Below, piece after piece: positions 13,201-22,465 of a DNA stretch of 64,000 nt (positions are counted from its first letter, which is position 1; every line of letters starts with the position of its first letter). The notes under the pieces were generated by a model. It was not told where the DNA came from, did not search any database, and saw only the letters and a program-made list of their open reading frames with translations. A program made the translations under genes and the position numbers. The stretch comes from Mytilus californianus (Eukaryota; Mollusca; Bivalvia; Mytilida; Mytilidae). The stretch lies in the NCBI RefSeq assembly GCF_021869535.1, contig NW_026262734.1, positions 81,716,339-81,780,338 of the forward strand. Reading direction: 5' to 3'.

Positions 13201-13349
13201 AGGATGACTGTAATATTTGTTCTGTCTATTCTAAATAACCTCAAAAATGTGGTGCACACTTTTAAATAAACCTCTACGCGAGTTTTTCAGTGTACACTAC
13301 ATTTTTAATGCTATTTCTCTATAGACAGAAAAATATTGCAGTCATTCCT
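13201..13349. mobile_element. Foldback (MITE-like) hairpin element
   Basis: Left arm 13201-13259 and right arm 13290-13349 are inverted copies with few mismatches (AGGATGACTGTAATATTTG versus the complement of the right end), separated by about 30 bases. TAA flanks both sides and may be the target duplication. It lies in gene A intron 1, about 110 bases before the exon 2 acceptor. Confidence 0.6.
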
Positions 13350-13849
13350 TAAATAACAGCATTAGGAAAACATAGATTCAATATTATTTTCGAAACTCGA
13401 AACCTTATAGGATAGTTACATTAAAGATTTGAAGATTCCAGTAAAATTTGCTAGCTTTGTTTGATAAAAAGACTACATACTGTATATTCCCACGGTCTAA
13501 ATGACCATTTCTATCTTTCATATATCATATATATAGTTTTGATAAAACCAATGTAATCATGGTAAAGGTGTCTTCCTAAATAACAGAAATTCAAATTTTT
13601 ATAGAGTGTGATGCAATATCGTTTTCCATTCCAATCTATGAGTTCCCGCCTATCATTACATTTTTGTCACCATATGTTGTTCCCTTTATACTATGCTATA
13701 TGTTTGTTCCTCCTTTGAAAATATTTCAATTGTATATGGATCTTTTATAATGTGTGAATGAATGAAGCAGTCCTTTGACATACATAAAAACCCAACATAA
13801 ATCTTGGGATTAACATATGGTCTTCAACAACACCACATATCAAGTGCCA

Positions 13850-13933
13850 AATCACCAAGAGTTTAGACAACGTGTGCATAAACTCAACATAACCGACAAA
13901 AGATAGGCTTGCTATCAGATACAAATTGGACAT
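13850..13933 (-). CDS. Candidate alternative first exon with a signal-like leader (copy A)
   Basis: Within gene A intron 1, an ATG at 13933 opens a leader reading MSNLYLIASLSFVGYV. The counterpart at 55261 reads MLSLYMIESLAFVGYV, and several differences between the two are synonymous (AGC/AGT, CTA/TTA, GTC/GTG, GGT/GGC). A copy of the promoter-like block lies about 135 bases upstream (14065-14150). A one-base indel separates the copies after GYV and I cannot fix a donor site. It could be an alternative first exon, a decayed signal exon of a related gene, or chance. Confidence 0.3.
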
Positions 13934-14859
13934 AAAATAGACTTAATAAAAACCAAAAGACAACAATTTTCGTGGTCCTTGTGAATGCTTAGATTTAACC
14001 ACTGATGATCACAGAATATAGAAAATTATCAATCATTCTGACATTTTTGTTTCACGACAAAATTAAATTCCAATACGGACATAATTCATCCATAATTGAG
14101 AATATTGTGTATTTTGATTCTCTTAAATATTTCCGGATATGTTGAACTATATTTCATTTATACATCAAACAAAATTTTAAAACATTATCCCGGAAAACAT
14201 TAATTGATCGTTTATAGAATAATAATGACGCATTTCGATATTTTTTTAGTTGTATTGAAAAAGTTCCAATCAACACTTCTGATAATGATTAGAAATATCC
14301 ACTGGTAATCCCACGTTTTAGTTAAAGGCTGAAGTACCATTTTGATTGAAACGAATCATTATATGAAAATGTTCAATAGACAGATATATATCACTGAAAG
14401 TTAAAAATCTTTCAAATACATTTCAAAAGTATTACCTTGTCCATTATCACAGGACTCAATTAAATGCAATTATAGCGAATGACAACTTTGAGCGTACTGA
14501 TGTCATGTTATTCAGTATTAACAATTTTTTTGTTAATAATATACGAAGGAGATCATACCGAATACATTATATTTGTTTATTGACTCTGTGAAGGCTGATG
14601 AAAATTTTGAAAAGAAAATAGTTAATTGTGAAATGACTTTAAATGAATGCAGGCTTCTGACTTTATGCAGGCAATTTTAACATGTTAATAAAAAATAATT
14701 TACGATGTTTAATTATTGCATTTACTGCAACGAGATAACTGTAATTGTACTTAAAATCTGAAAGTATACATGTGTGCAGCATTTTAGGTAATATCAAAAT
14801 TTCCTTTGTCTATCAACAATCGCATTAATAAATGCAAGTAATAATTGATGAAAAAAAAG

Positions 14860-14990
14860 AGGAAGTCGCTACCAAATGACAATTCATAAGTCGAAATAAC
14901 AGAAGAAAAAAACATGACATAAAAGAAAAACCACGAAAAGAATAACATCAGTCTACACAACACTTCACAGAAAACAGACTGAACAACACG
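14860..14990 (-). repeat. Degenerate Penelope-like tail fragment
   Basis: Contains the dispersed block (AGAGGAAGTCGCTACCAAA ... CAACACTTCACAGAAAACAGACTGAACAACACGAA) seen better preserved at 63380-63500 and, on the other strand, in the tail of the 4970-6725 copy. Similar short pieces lie at 3330-3440, 38700-38960, 49715-49800, 53990-54210 and 56540-56660. Confidence 0.5.
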
Positions 14991-15101
14991 AAATTTTTTT
15001 AAAGATTTATATATTTTTGTTTATCTCATTTAAAATTTTATTATTGATTCCTATCCTAAAAATTATTACATTTGTTGGTTATCAAAAGGAAATATACTCA
15101 C

Positions 15102-15202
15102 CTTGTTGTCGTGTCAAAACATGTGTTGTTGTCATATCGTGTTAAACCTCTTACCACACTACTTGTAAAAGTGAGGAGCAAAATAATCAAGCCTTTCAAC
15201 AT
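15102..15202 (-). CDS. Gene A exon 1: signal peptide
   Basis: Begins at the ATG at 15202 and ends in phase 2 at a strong donor (AAG|GTGAGT). It encodes a hydrophobic leader (MLKGLIILLLTFTSS, then VVRG) followed by LTRYDNNTC, which opens the mature protein. The NNT at residues 25-27 is an N-glycosylation sequon. The frame stays open upstream to an ATG at 15325, giving a longer 5' extension. I prefer the inner start because the paralogous first exons at 44472 and 56882 begin at the same ATG and retain the leader, and because a hydrophobic run directly after the Met fits a secretory signal. The RYDNNTC block is nearly identical in all copies. Confidence 0.8.
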
Positions 15203-15224
15203 TTCTCCGTCTTGGTAAATTAAA

Positions 15225-15312
15225 GTCCAATACGGAAATAATTTCAATATTAATGTGGAATATTGTGTATTGTAAAGTTTTCGAGTGTTCCAGGATACGA
15301 TGAAGTACTTAT
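15225..15312 (-). promoter_or_regulatory. Promoter-like block before gene A exon 1
   Basis: About 85 bases just upstream of the start codon, conserved before each paralogous first exon. On the minus strand it runs CCTGGAACACTCG, an A/T-rich stretch with a TTTAMAAT-like box, then ATTATTTCCGTATTGGAC. The flank further upstream (15330-16100) also aligns by eye with 44600-44810 and 46200-46700. Position and conservation suggest core promoter plus 5' UTR; transcription start is unknown. Confidence 0.5.
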
Positions 15313-15329
15313 TATGTAAAACCAAAACA

Positions 15330-16450
15330 TTAATATCTATTTGTTTGTCAGTTTGTTCGAAAGAAAAACGTTAAATGCTTCCTTGTATAATAGTTTTTAG
15401 TTTGTCTGTTAATTTTGTATCATTTCATCTGTTTTATCTGATATTTTGGGTTTCATTTTAACAACAAGTTTATCAGTATTTTAGTATTTAAGTATTGTTT
15501 TATGGGCTTTTATGTCACTTAACCTTCTTCTTTTTGGTGTTTACATTCGAAACAAATCACCACTCCTTAAACAATATCTCCACTTTTAATAAACAAAGTA
15601 TACATTTTGTTGGATACAAACGCCAATTTTAAAAAGACAGTATGATTATATTTTAAGTTGAACCGACTATTTTAAAGATTAACTGATTTAAAATGGCAAC
15701 ACTTTTTTCAAATTTTGTAGACACAAGACCCAAATGTTGCAGTATTGTGTTGTATTAACCTTGATGTTTTTTTTTGGGGGTTTTTTTGTTGTTGTTGTTT
15801 GATTACAGTGTGATTGGCGTATGTAGTTCATTGATTTTGCACAGTATTTGCAAAAAAGTCTTTATAATCAACGTTTGAAACGGATGACTTTTTTTACAAG
15901 ACTGATAATTCCAGGGTTATTCCATTCATACCATCAAACAAGGATAAAGAGAAGTGCTGATTTTAGTGGTAAAATCAATAGCTTATGAAATAGGTGTCTC
16001 AAGTACATTGTAATTGTGTTTGATGTGTCTAAGTCAAATTGTTGTTTTTGATGTTTTGACAGAATTGTTTATTTGATTACTTAATTACAATAACAGAGCT
16101 GTGATTATTACAAAATATAATATGGATTATGAAATAAAATAGAATAGCACTAACCTGTATCGAAATGGCTGAAAATAAAGCTATTGGTCCATGTTAAAAG
16201 TGTTAACCTCATGACATCATTTAAAACAACAGTGTAAAAATCTATCGATAAAGTAAAATGTTAACATCCAATCCATATAGACGTTTCACGTTTGTTGTTT
16301 ATAAAACAGAATTGGTAATTGCTGTCGTTTAATATCAAATTATAAATTGGCAAAGAGTGCTTTTTGTTTTAATGCCTTCACAATGCTCAAATTCTGTGAC
16401 ATTATGACATCCTGTTTGTAGATCTTTCCGATATATATTACTTCCATGGT
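15330..16450. other. 5' flank of gene A, duplicated upstream of copy B
   Basis: Aligns by eye with 44640-44830 (AACGTTAAATGCTTCCTTGT start) and, after a 1-kb insertion in B, with 46180-46720 (TTTGACARAATTG end). The unit therefore extends at least 1.1 kb upstream of exon 1. An open frame in the B copy (46353-46688, minus strand) is broken by stops in the A copy, so I do not call it a gene. Confidence 0.5.
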
Positions 16451-17118
16451 TTGATTTATTCGAAAGGTTTCTTTTCTTATATATAGATGCGATGAATAAG
16501 CACTAGCTGTTATATGTAGCAGCGATAATTAGTATGAGAGGAGGATGTCGGCGAATATTATATACACCATAGGCCACCACACCCAGTGCGTCCCACTGAT
16601 ATAACTTCCGCTTATTTCCCACAATATTAACCTTTTTTACATACTGTAATAATAAACAGAAAGTATGATAAACATTGAAAAAGGTACATGATTTAATAAG
16701 CGTTTTTCTTTTTGTATTTCTTGAACATTTATCTCATTATGTCATAAGGATTTGGAATTTTACTTAAATCAGATAAAATATCAGTATTGTATGCATACAT
16801 GCAGGTGTATATTCCATCTGAATTCAAATATACATAAATATCTAATTTGAAAAAAAATTAACAATCCTTTATCTAATTTTTGTAGCCTTTAAAGAACTCT
16901 TCTCTACCTCTAACGTCTAGTTGTCTGTCATCTTAACTGAGTAGCAGGTATTCAATCTTTAGACAGAGGCACGGGTTTTTTTATCTTTGAGCTAACATAT
17001 CCAATGTATTTTACAAACTTATACAGAACCAATGAAGATAATTATACTTATTTTCTTATTCTTGGACTCAAACGCAAATAAAGTATTTATGAACAAAAAC
17101 TAAAACACATATCTATGG

Positions 17119-17359
17119 GAAATAAAAGAAACAGTAGTATACCGCTGTTCAATAGTCATAAATCGATTTAACTGAAACAAATCCGGGTCACAAACAAAAA
17201 CAGAGGCACACACATCGACTATAAGAGGAAAACAACGGAACAACAGAAACACTGAACTGCTGCAAAAACAAACGCCAACATACATAAAAAAGGACTATTT
17301 GAATATAACTGCCATATTCCTGACTTGGTACAGGACATTTTAAGAAAAAATGGTGGGTT
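17119..17359. repeat. Dispersed repeat inserted in the B2 terminal repeat
   Basis: Interrupts ATCTATGGGAAACAGCTCG, which is intact in B1 (about 17945-17963). The insert (AACAGTAGTATACCGCTGTT ... AAAAATGGTGGGTTGAAC) matches part of the long repeat at 52990-53220 (opposite strand) and 60003-60240. GGAA at both edges may be the target duplication. Confidence 0.55.
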
Positions 17360-17645
17360 GAACGGAAACAGCTCGCCTAAACGATTGCAGCAAAGTTTCA
17401 TTTATTCTAAAATAAAAAAAAAAAAACTTTCCTCAAATCACTTTGCAAAAATAAGAATCCACTGCTGCATACATGTCTTACAAACATATCTACAAAGAAA
17501 AAAGAAAAAATAGAATTTGTTCATTTCTATAAACAATATTTACATAACATGATAATGTTCTATCAAGATCTTCAGAAAAAACGTAATGCGTTTACAATAA
17601 TTAAGAAATTAATACAAAAAGTTTCACATTGGTGGGAGTTTGGGG

Positions 17646-17879
17646 AAACTTTACTGCACCATGACTGTGCTTCAAGAGGTCAAAATATGAAAATATATTT
17701 TCAATGATAGCTTTTACCGCAAATGACTAGTCCGTGCTATCATATATAGAAACTTTAAACTCTTTACTATGTTAAGGTGATTTATTGTTATGCTAAAATA
17801 ATTTAAATATTATTGTAAACATGAACACATGTTCCCAATATAACAACAAGCCCATGTGCTATTGATAGTTAATAAATAC
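17646..17879 (-). repeat. Retroelement split direct repeat A2
   Basis: Closely similar to 26701-26907 (A1) in the same orientation, sharing for example GGTCAAAATATGAAA, CAGTCCGTGCTAT-like and AATAATTTAAATATTATTGT blocks. It abuts B1 (17880-17985) directly, as expected for split direct repeats. Confidence 0.65.
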
Positions 17880-17985
17880 ATTTATTTTCTTATTCGTGGT
17901 CTCATACGCATATAAAGTATTTATGACAAAAAGCTAAAACACATATCTATGGGAAACAGCTCGAGTAGACGAGTGCACCAAAGTT
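17880..17985 (-). repeat. Retroelement split direct repeat B1
   Basis: Shares TATTTTCTTATTC and AAAACACATATCTATGGGAAA with B2 (17039-17118 continuing at 17360-17405). It lies between the recombinase 3' end and A2. Confidence 0.6.
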
Positions 17986-18028
17986 TTGAACAAAACAAAG
18001 GATGGGCCAAAAATTGACATATATTGGT

Positions 18029-18326
18029 TTATATTAAACACCAAGATTTTTTTGTAACTGACAACCTTGCTTCTACATAACCATCTTTTGCATAATCACT
18101 GTTCCCTGTACCGTGTTTTTTAAAAATTCTATCTTCAATTTTTGATGCAAGAGCTGCCGTAGCTCCACCAGATCTCAAACTATGAAGACCAAATTTAGTC
18201 TTGTCTAAACCTAACTGATGATGAGTAGACAACAACATGTCTCTGGCGGAAGTATAAGATATTTTTCCTGATTAACGAAGTACATAACTGTTGTTACTTT
18301 TGCAAAAGCTTAAACCTCGGGATATA
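18029..18326 (-). pseudogene. Tyrosine recombinase of the DIRS/PAT element, C-terminal part
   Basis: Minus-strand frame with GLHSLRSGGATAALAS, the box II H-x-L-R signature of tyrosine recombinases in DIRS-type elements, followed by the DYAKDGYVE segment where the catalytic Tyr region lies. Upstream residues (RGLSFCKSNNSYVLR, a stop, SGKISYTSARD) continue across the inverted-repeat element at 18327-19912 to the N-terminal piece. An in-frame stop before SGKISY and the split show it is dead. Confidence 0.75.
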
Positions 18327-19912
18327 AATGTAACACTCAGAAACGTGTCCATCCCCCCAAACGTGTTCGATTCCCCCAAACGTGTCCATATGACGTCACT
18401 GAACTGCAAAACATGTATAGGTGCTAAAGGGCACCAAAACGTGTCATGTTTTAAGAACGCCCAAAAGTGCCCATTCCCCCAAACGTGTCCATATAAGATC
18501 ATATAAAGCATATATATCGTTTCCTTTTATGAACGCTCAATCTTGCCCATATTTTTAAATGCCCATTTATTTAAGTTAATGTTTGGTCTTCAAGTAACAA
18601 TAACATGTCCTCCAATATTAAATATATAATTTGGTTTAATAACAAATTTGTTTATTGTTCTTCTATTGACCTATACTCCTTTTAATTTACTCATTCATTT
18701 ATTGTCCTAAAAATAAGGTTATTAGGTCTTCTTCCAACCGACAGTTAAATCCTTGTGAAAGTTGCGCGTCCGTTTGGCTGTGTGGGATGTAAAAGTACGC
18801 AACCACGTCCGGTCAGAATGAGGATGTTAAATCCGAAAACTTCGTGTAGGAAGAGATAAACGAACCTAATGTATTTATTGTTTATATGTTCTCGCCCTGA
18901 ATATGCATGCAATATTTGCCACTGGACGTTAATCAACCAACAATCAATCAATTTATTGTCTTAAATATGCATGAAATAATAGCTACACGCAACAATCAGT
19001 TAATCCATTACTTTCTGTTAGTCGATTATTACCTCTTTCACAATTAATTTAACGTAATGCGACAGTTAAAAAGAAGATGTTCATTTAAAATGACTTGCCT
19101 TCACATCGTGGAATTTACGCATACGGTTTTTAATGTATTTTGACGATACCTTTAGGTAATTAATGATAATGAATTATAAGGTTGGTATCAGGGATGCTAA
19201 TGATACATGCAAATTTATTCCTCTTGTTTATGTCTCTGTAGTGATGCTCGAACACAAAAACTTAATACCAGTACATACTTTGAAGAGCTGATAAAAAAAT
19301 TCCGTGCAATATCCTCATACATCACTAGTATGCAGGTAGTTAGACATGACCGGAGTATATTGGTACGAAAAAATTCACTTAGTAAACGACGAATTTAACT
19401 GTTCAAAACTAAGTCATTGCAATTTGTTTATGTTCGCTCTAAATATACATGAAATATTTGTCATTAGACATTAAGCAAACAACAGTAAAGAGTTAATTTA
19501 TATGTTGCAAATCAAACTTGCAGTTATGCTAAATATAAATAACCGGCGTTTAACAAACTAATGATAATACATTTTGGATTTTCTTCTTTCAACTCTGTTC
19601 CTTTTTTAATTTCCGGTAATTGTGCCCAAAATACTTCAGCATTTATGTCCTTTGAATGCGGCTTTAATCTTTTTATAATCCAACCGAAACCCGACATCTT
19701 CAAACGTTATTGACGTCAATGAGGACATAATACTGCTAAAGGTTTTGAGACGTTCAGGCGTCTTAAAGTGGACACGTTTTGGCGAATAACAATTGACGGA
19801 CACGTTTGGGAGATGTGAAATCCGACATGTTTGGGCGATTTATGATTTTAAGGACACGTTTGGGCGAAATAGACGTGTTTGGGGGACTCGGACACGTTTG
19901 GGGGAGTGTTAC
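18327..19912. mobile_element. 1586-bp inverted-repeat element with iterated CCCCCAAACGTGTCC ends
   Basis: Interrupts the recombinase frame. ATATA at 18322-18326 and 19913-19917 flanks it as a 5-bp target duplication. Terminal sequence is AATGTAACACTC at the left and GAGTGTTAC at the right. Inside each end are several copies of an ACACGTTTGGGGGA motif (left as TCCCCCAAACGTGT), in inverted orientation between ends, extending to about 18490 and from about 19760. No transposase ORF was seen, so it is non-autonomous. Confidence 0.7.
18720..18960 (-). repeat. Mollusc-type dispersed repeat inside the inverted-repeat element
   Basis: Contains CGCGTCCGTTTGGCTG, AAAAGTACGCA and the CCTGAATATGCATG / CCACTGGACGTTAATCAACC tail. 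Related blocks occur at 19430-19480, 58700-58750 and 59130-59240. I recognise the ATATGCATGAAATATTTG / GGACGTTAA tail as a common bivalve repeat, from memory only. Confidence 0.45.
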
Positions 19913-20170
19913 ATATATTCCGTACTACTGGAAGAAATATTTGCCATACTTAAGTACCTGATGTAACATATTAACTGGACAAGTGATGTTGTTAGTCTAA
20001 GAAATTAGAACATCGTTACCCTCTCTGTACATATCTGTTTTACTTTTTTCGACAACAACTTTCACATATTAGTCATAAAAAGTTATATTATTCTCTATCC
20101 AAATTTGACAATTCTGAAAAACCTAAAAAAAAAAAAAAAAAAAAAACACAATAAGCACATACATGCTATT
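19913..20170 (-). pseudogene. Tyrosine recombinase of the DIRS/PAT element, N-terminal piece
   Basis: Minus-strand RYLSMANISSSSTEYI fragment (broken by a stop or shift) joins ISRGLSFCKS across the inserted element, restoring a typical recombinase SAM-like to catalytic linker. A run of about 24 A residues lies at 20126-20147. Further upstream the frame is not followed. Confidence 0.5.
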
Positions 20171-20334
20171 CTCAATTATTTTAAAGTAGACAACTGTGAA
20201 AGATGACTGTTGAAAGAATTCTTTGGTAATGCTTCCCATCTACCAGTATGAAATATAGCTGAACAACGTATACATTGAAAATACATATTAAAATGAGAAC
20301 ACTGATTTATGATGATAATCAATAGGCCATATCC

Positions 20335-20600
20335 ACTATATTCCTTATAGGACCATGCTTTCCTTGACCATGCCAGCAACTGGCTATATCAGATTAATCA
20401 ATAAACACGTGAAATTAACTGTAACAAATCTTCAAGACATGTCAACTATACTTCTATAGGACCATGCTCTTCCCTGACCATGATGGCAACCAAACATGTC
20501 AGAATAAACAATGAATACACAAATATGTGTAAACAATCTGAAAGCCATGTCAACTATAATACTATAGGACCATGCTCTTCTGAGACCATAACAATAAAGT
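20335..20600. repeat. Tandem repeat of about 110 bp, three units
   Basis: Units begin at about 20335, 20446 and 20555 and share ACTATA-N-CTATAGGACCATGCTCTTC, then GACCATG and CATGTCA. They lie inside the retroelement between the RNase H region and the recombinase. Confidence 0.6.
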
Positions 20601-20894
20601 GGTCATTATAACAAAAAACTATTTGTCATAGAGTAAAACCAAAATAAGCTTTCATTCTAATTGCCAACACTGACAAATTAAAATGTTCCGAATCGAAAAT
20701 TTACTTTTCGTTTGAACCTTGCCTAAAATGCCTTCTGTTTTTTGAAATTCTAAAACATCAACATGATCAACGACATACATGTAATGTTGATATATCATTT
20801 GTTTTTAAATGTACGGCCAAAACACTGCAGATTTTTATTTAGGGACAATCAATGTACCGCTTGCCTTGCAAGCTATAACATGTTTAATAACTCT

Positions 20895-22465
20895 TAAAAC
20901 CAAATAAATTGGAGGAACAAGCCAATTGTTCTCTTGAGATCAGTCTTGTGTAAAAGCATCGATAGCCTCAGCAGTAGAATTCCAAAACAAGGAATTGTAA
21001 CGAGGTAGTTTAGAATGTAGACAAATGGCAGAACGATCGATCGTATGTGGACCCCAGATTTCATCCATAAGATTGAAAAATTCAAAGGTGACACCCCAAT
21101 CTTCATGATCAATCATTTTGCTGACATAATCGGCCAAAGTTTCTTCGGAACTTCGAATCCATTGCACATGAATTGATATGCCTTATTGAGAACAAACAGA
21201 AAATATAGAATTTGCTAAATTTTGTAACCCTTATTTCATGCTTTCGTATCTAACAATTCTTACACAATTGTGGTTATCTGTAAACCATTTCAATGTTCTC
21301 CCTTTGAAAACATTTTTAAAAGAAATCAGCGACTGCCTGATTGCTTTCATTTCTCTCCAAGTAAAGTTCAGTTGCATTTCTGAACGATTCCAAATTTGAC
21401 GACAAATCTTACTATTAACTACGACAGTATAAGCACCGCAAGCAAAATTACTTGCATCTGAAAACACCGTTACCGTCGATTTGCTAACAAAATCAAGATT
21501 TTTTTACATTCACTCTCTAAATGTTATCAAGCCAAAAACAGTAACTCCTCCTAACTTGGACTGGTATTTCCATATTCAATACTGTATCCCAAAATTCCTT
21601 ACTTTTAATACACATGTAACGATATCTAGTTTTAAGTCTAGTAATATTGCCAATTACAGGAGACATAGATATGATTTTTCCTACTACCTGGGCTAGTTGT
21701 CTGGCTGAAAATATGTTAAAATTAACCAAAGCATCCGACAAGGAACATATCAAATAATTAATACTTCTGTCAGGTATAGTAACGCAAAATTCAAGTGAAT
21801 TCTAAATGATTTCGAGCCATTCTAACTCCTGAACAGGAGTAAAACTAGATTTTTTTCTCGTTTATTTAAAAAAAACGGCTGACAAAAGGCTTTCTCTAAC
21901 GAATATAGGATCTTTATCACACTCTTCAAAAGTAGGAGCCCATGCTAAAACTATCGTCTAGATATAGAACTATCTTTATAGAATTTCTTCTCCAGTATTT
22001 AACATGTTTAATCATCTTTTGTAAACATTTTGAAAAAAAATATAAGGAGCTGTTGATAAACCAAAAGGTACGACAGTGAAACAGAAATACTGTTGTCTCC
22101 AGGAAAACCCAAAAAAGGTGTGCTGTTGGAGACAAATATCAAGATATCCAGACTTTAAATCAAATTTATATAGCGAGTAATCATTAGCAAAATATTGAAT
22201 TGCAATTTTCCAGTCTTCAAATTTGAACTTGTCTTTCTTGACACTTTGATTCATAATACTGAGATCTAATATTAACCTCGGTTTCGAAGATGAATCTAGC
22301 GCTACAATGAAAGGCTTAAAAGGGACTGGCTTAGCACACCCAGTAACTTATACATCAGAAATAGCTTCATCAAAAAAATTTCTCATTCATAAAGGTAGAT
22401 TTGATGTTCTTATAGTGCATCTGTTTAGGTGTTTCTAAAAACGAAATAATGTAACCGCCTTTTTA
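20895..22465 (-). pseudogene. DIRS/PAT element pol: reverse transcriptase and RNase H
   Basis: Minus-strand fragments in order: GGYIISFLETPKQMHYK, KPRLILDLSIMNQSVKKDKF, FEDWKIAIQYF, KFDLKSGYLDICLQQHTFFG, VVPFGLSTAPYIF, VLYLDDSFSMG (RT with YLDD), ARQLAQVVGKIISMSPVIG, FSDASNFACGAY with TWREMKAI (RNase H), then HEDWGVTFEFFNLMDEIWG and NSLFWNSTAE. The order matches DIRS-type pol. Frameshifts occur near 22135, 21920 and 20960, and a stop precedes VTGCAKPVPF. Confidence 0.8.

Larger units (their letters stand above)
1068..15202 (-). other. Gene A: complete six-exon gene for a short EGF-type single-pass membrane protein (334 aa)
   Basis: Gene-level entry; exons follow. Coding exons on the minus strand are 15202-15102, 13092-13043, 8175-8067, 7033-6981, 3979-3899 and 1678-1068. 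Their coding lengths (101+50+109+53+81+611=1005) give 335 codons including the stop. Exit phases (2,1,2,1,1) match entry phases at every junction, every intron is GT...AG, and no stop interrupts. The product has a signal peptide (about residues 1-19), twelve cysteines (28,38,39,49,52,64,67,76,80,82,88,94), an acidic stalk (105-131), a membrane helix (about 138-158) and an acidic tail (163-334). Paralogous exons elsewhere in the window conserve the same borders. The ectodomain recalls MEGF/Draper/Nimrod-type scavenger receptors in miniature, but I cannot assign an orthologue. A phagocytic, adhesion or immune-receptor role is inference. Introns carry mobile elements without touching exons or splice sites. 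Confidence 0.8.

Noticed and set aside
17100-17401. Overlapping minus-strand ORFs (Cys/Phe/Val-rich)
   Set aside because: They lie in a dispersed repeat inserted in a retroelement terminal repeat; the same sequence occurs at 53.0 and 60.1 kb.
18272-18511. ORFs on both strands across the 18.3-18.5 kb repeats
   Set aside because: They run through the iterated end of the inverted-repeat element and are not conserved coding sequence.
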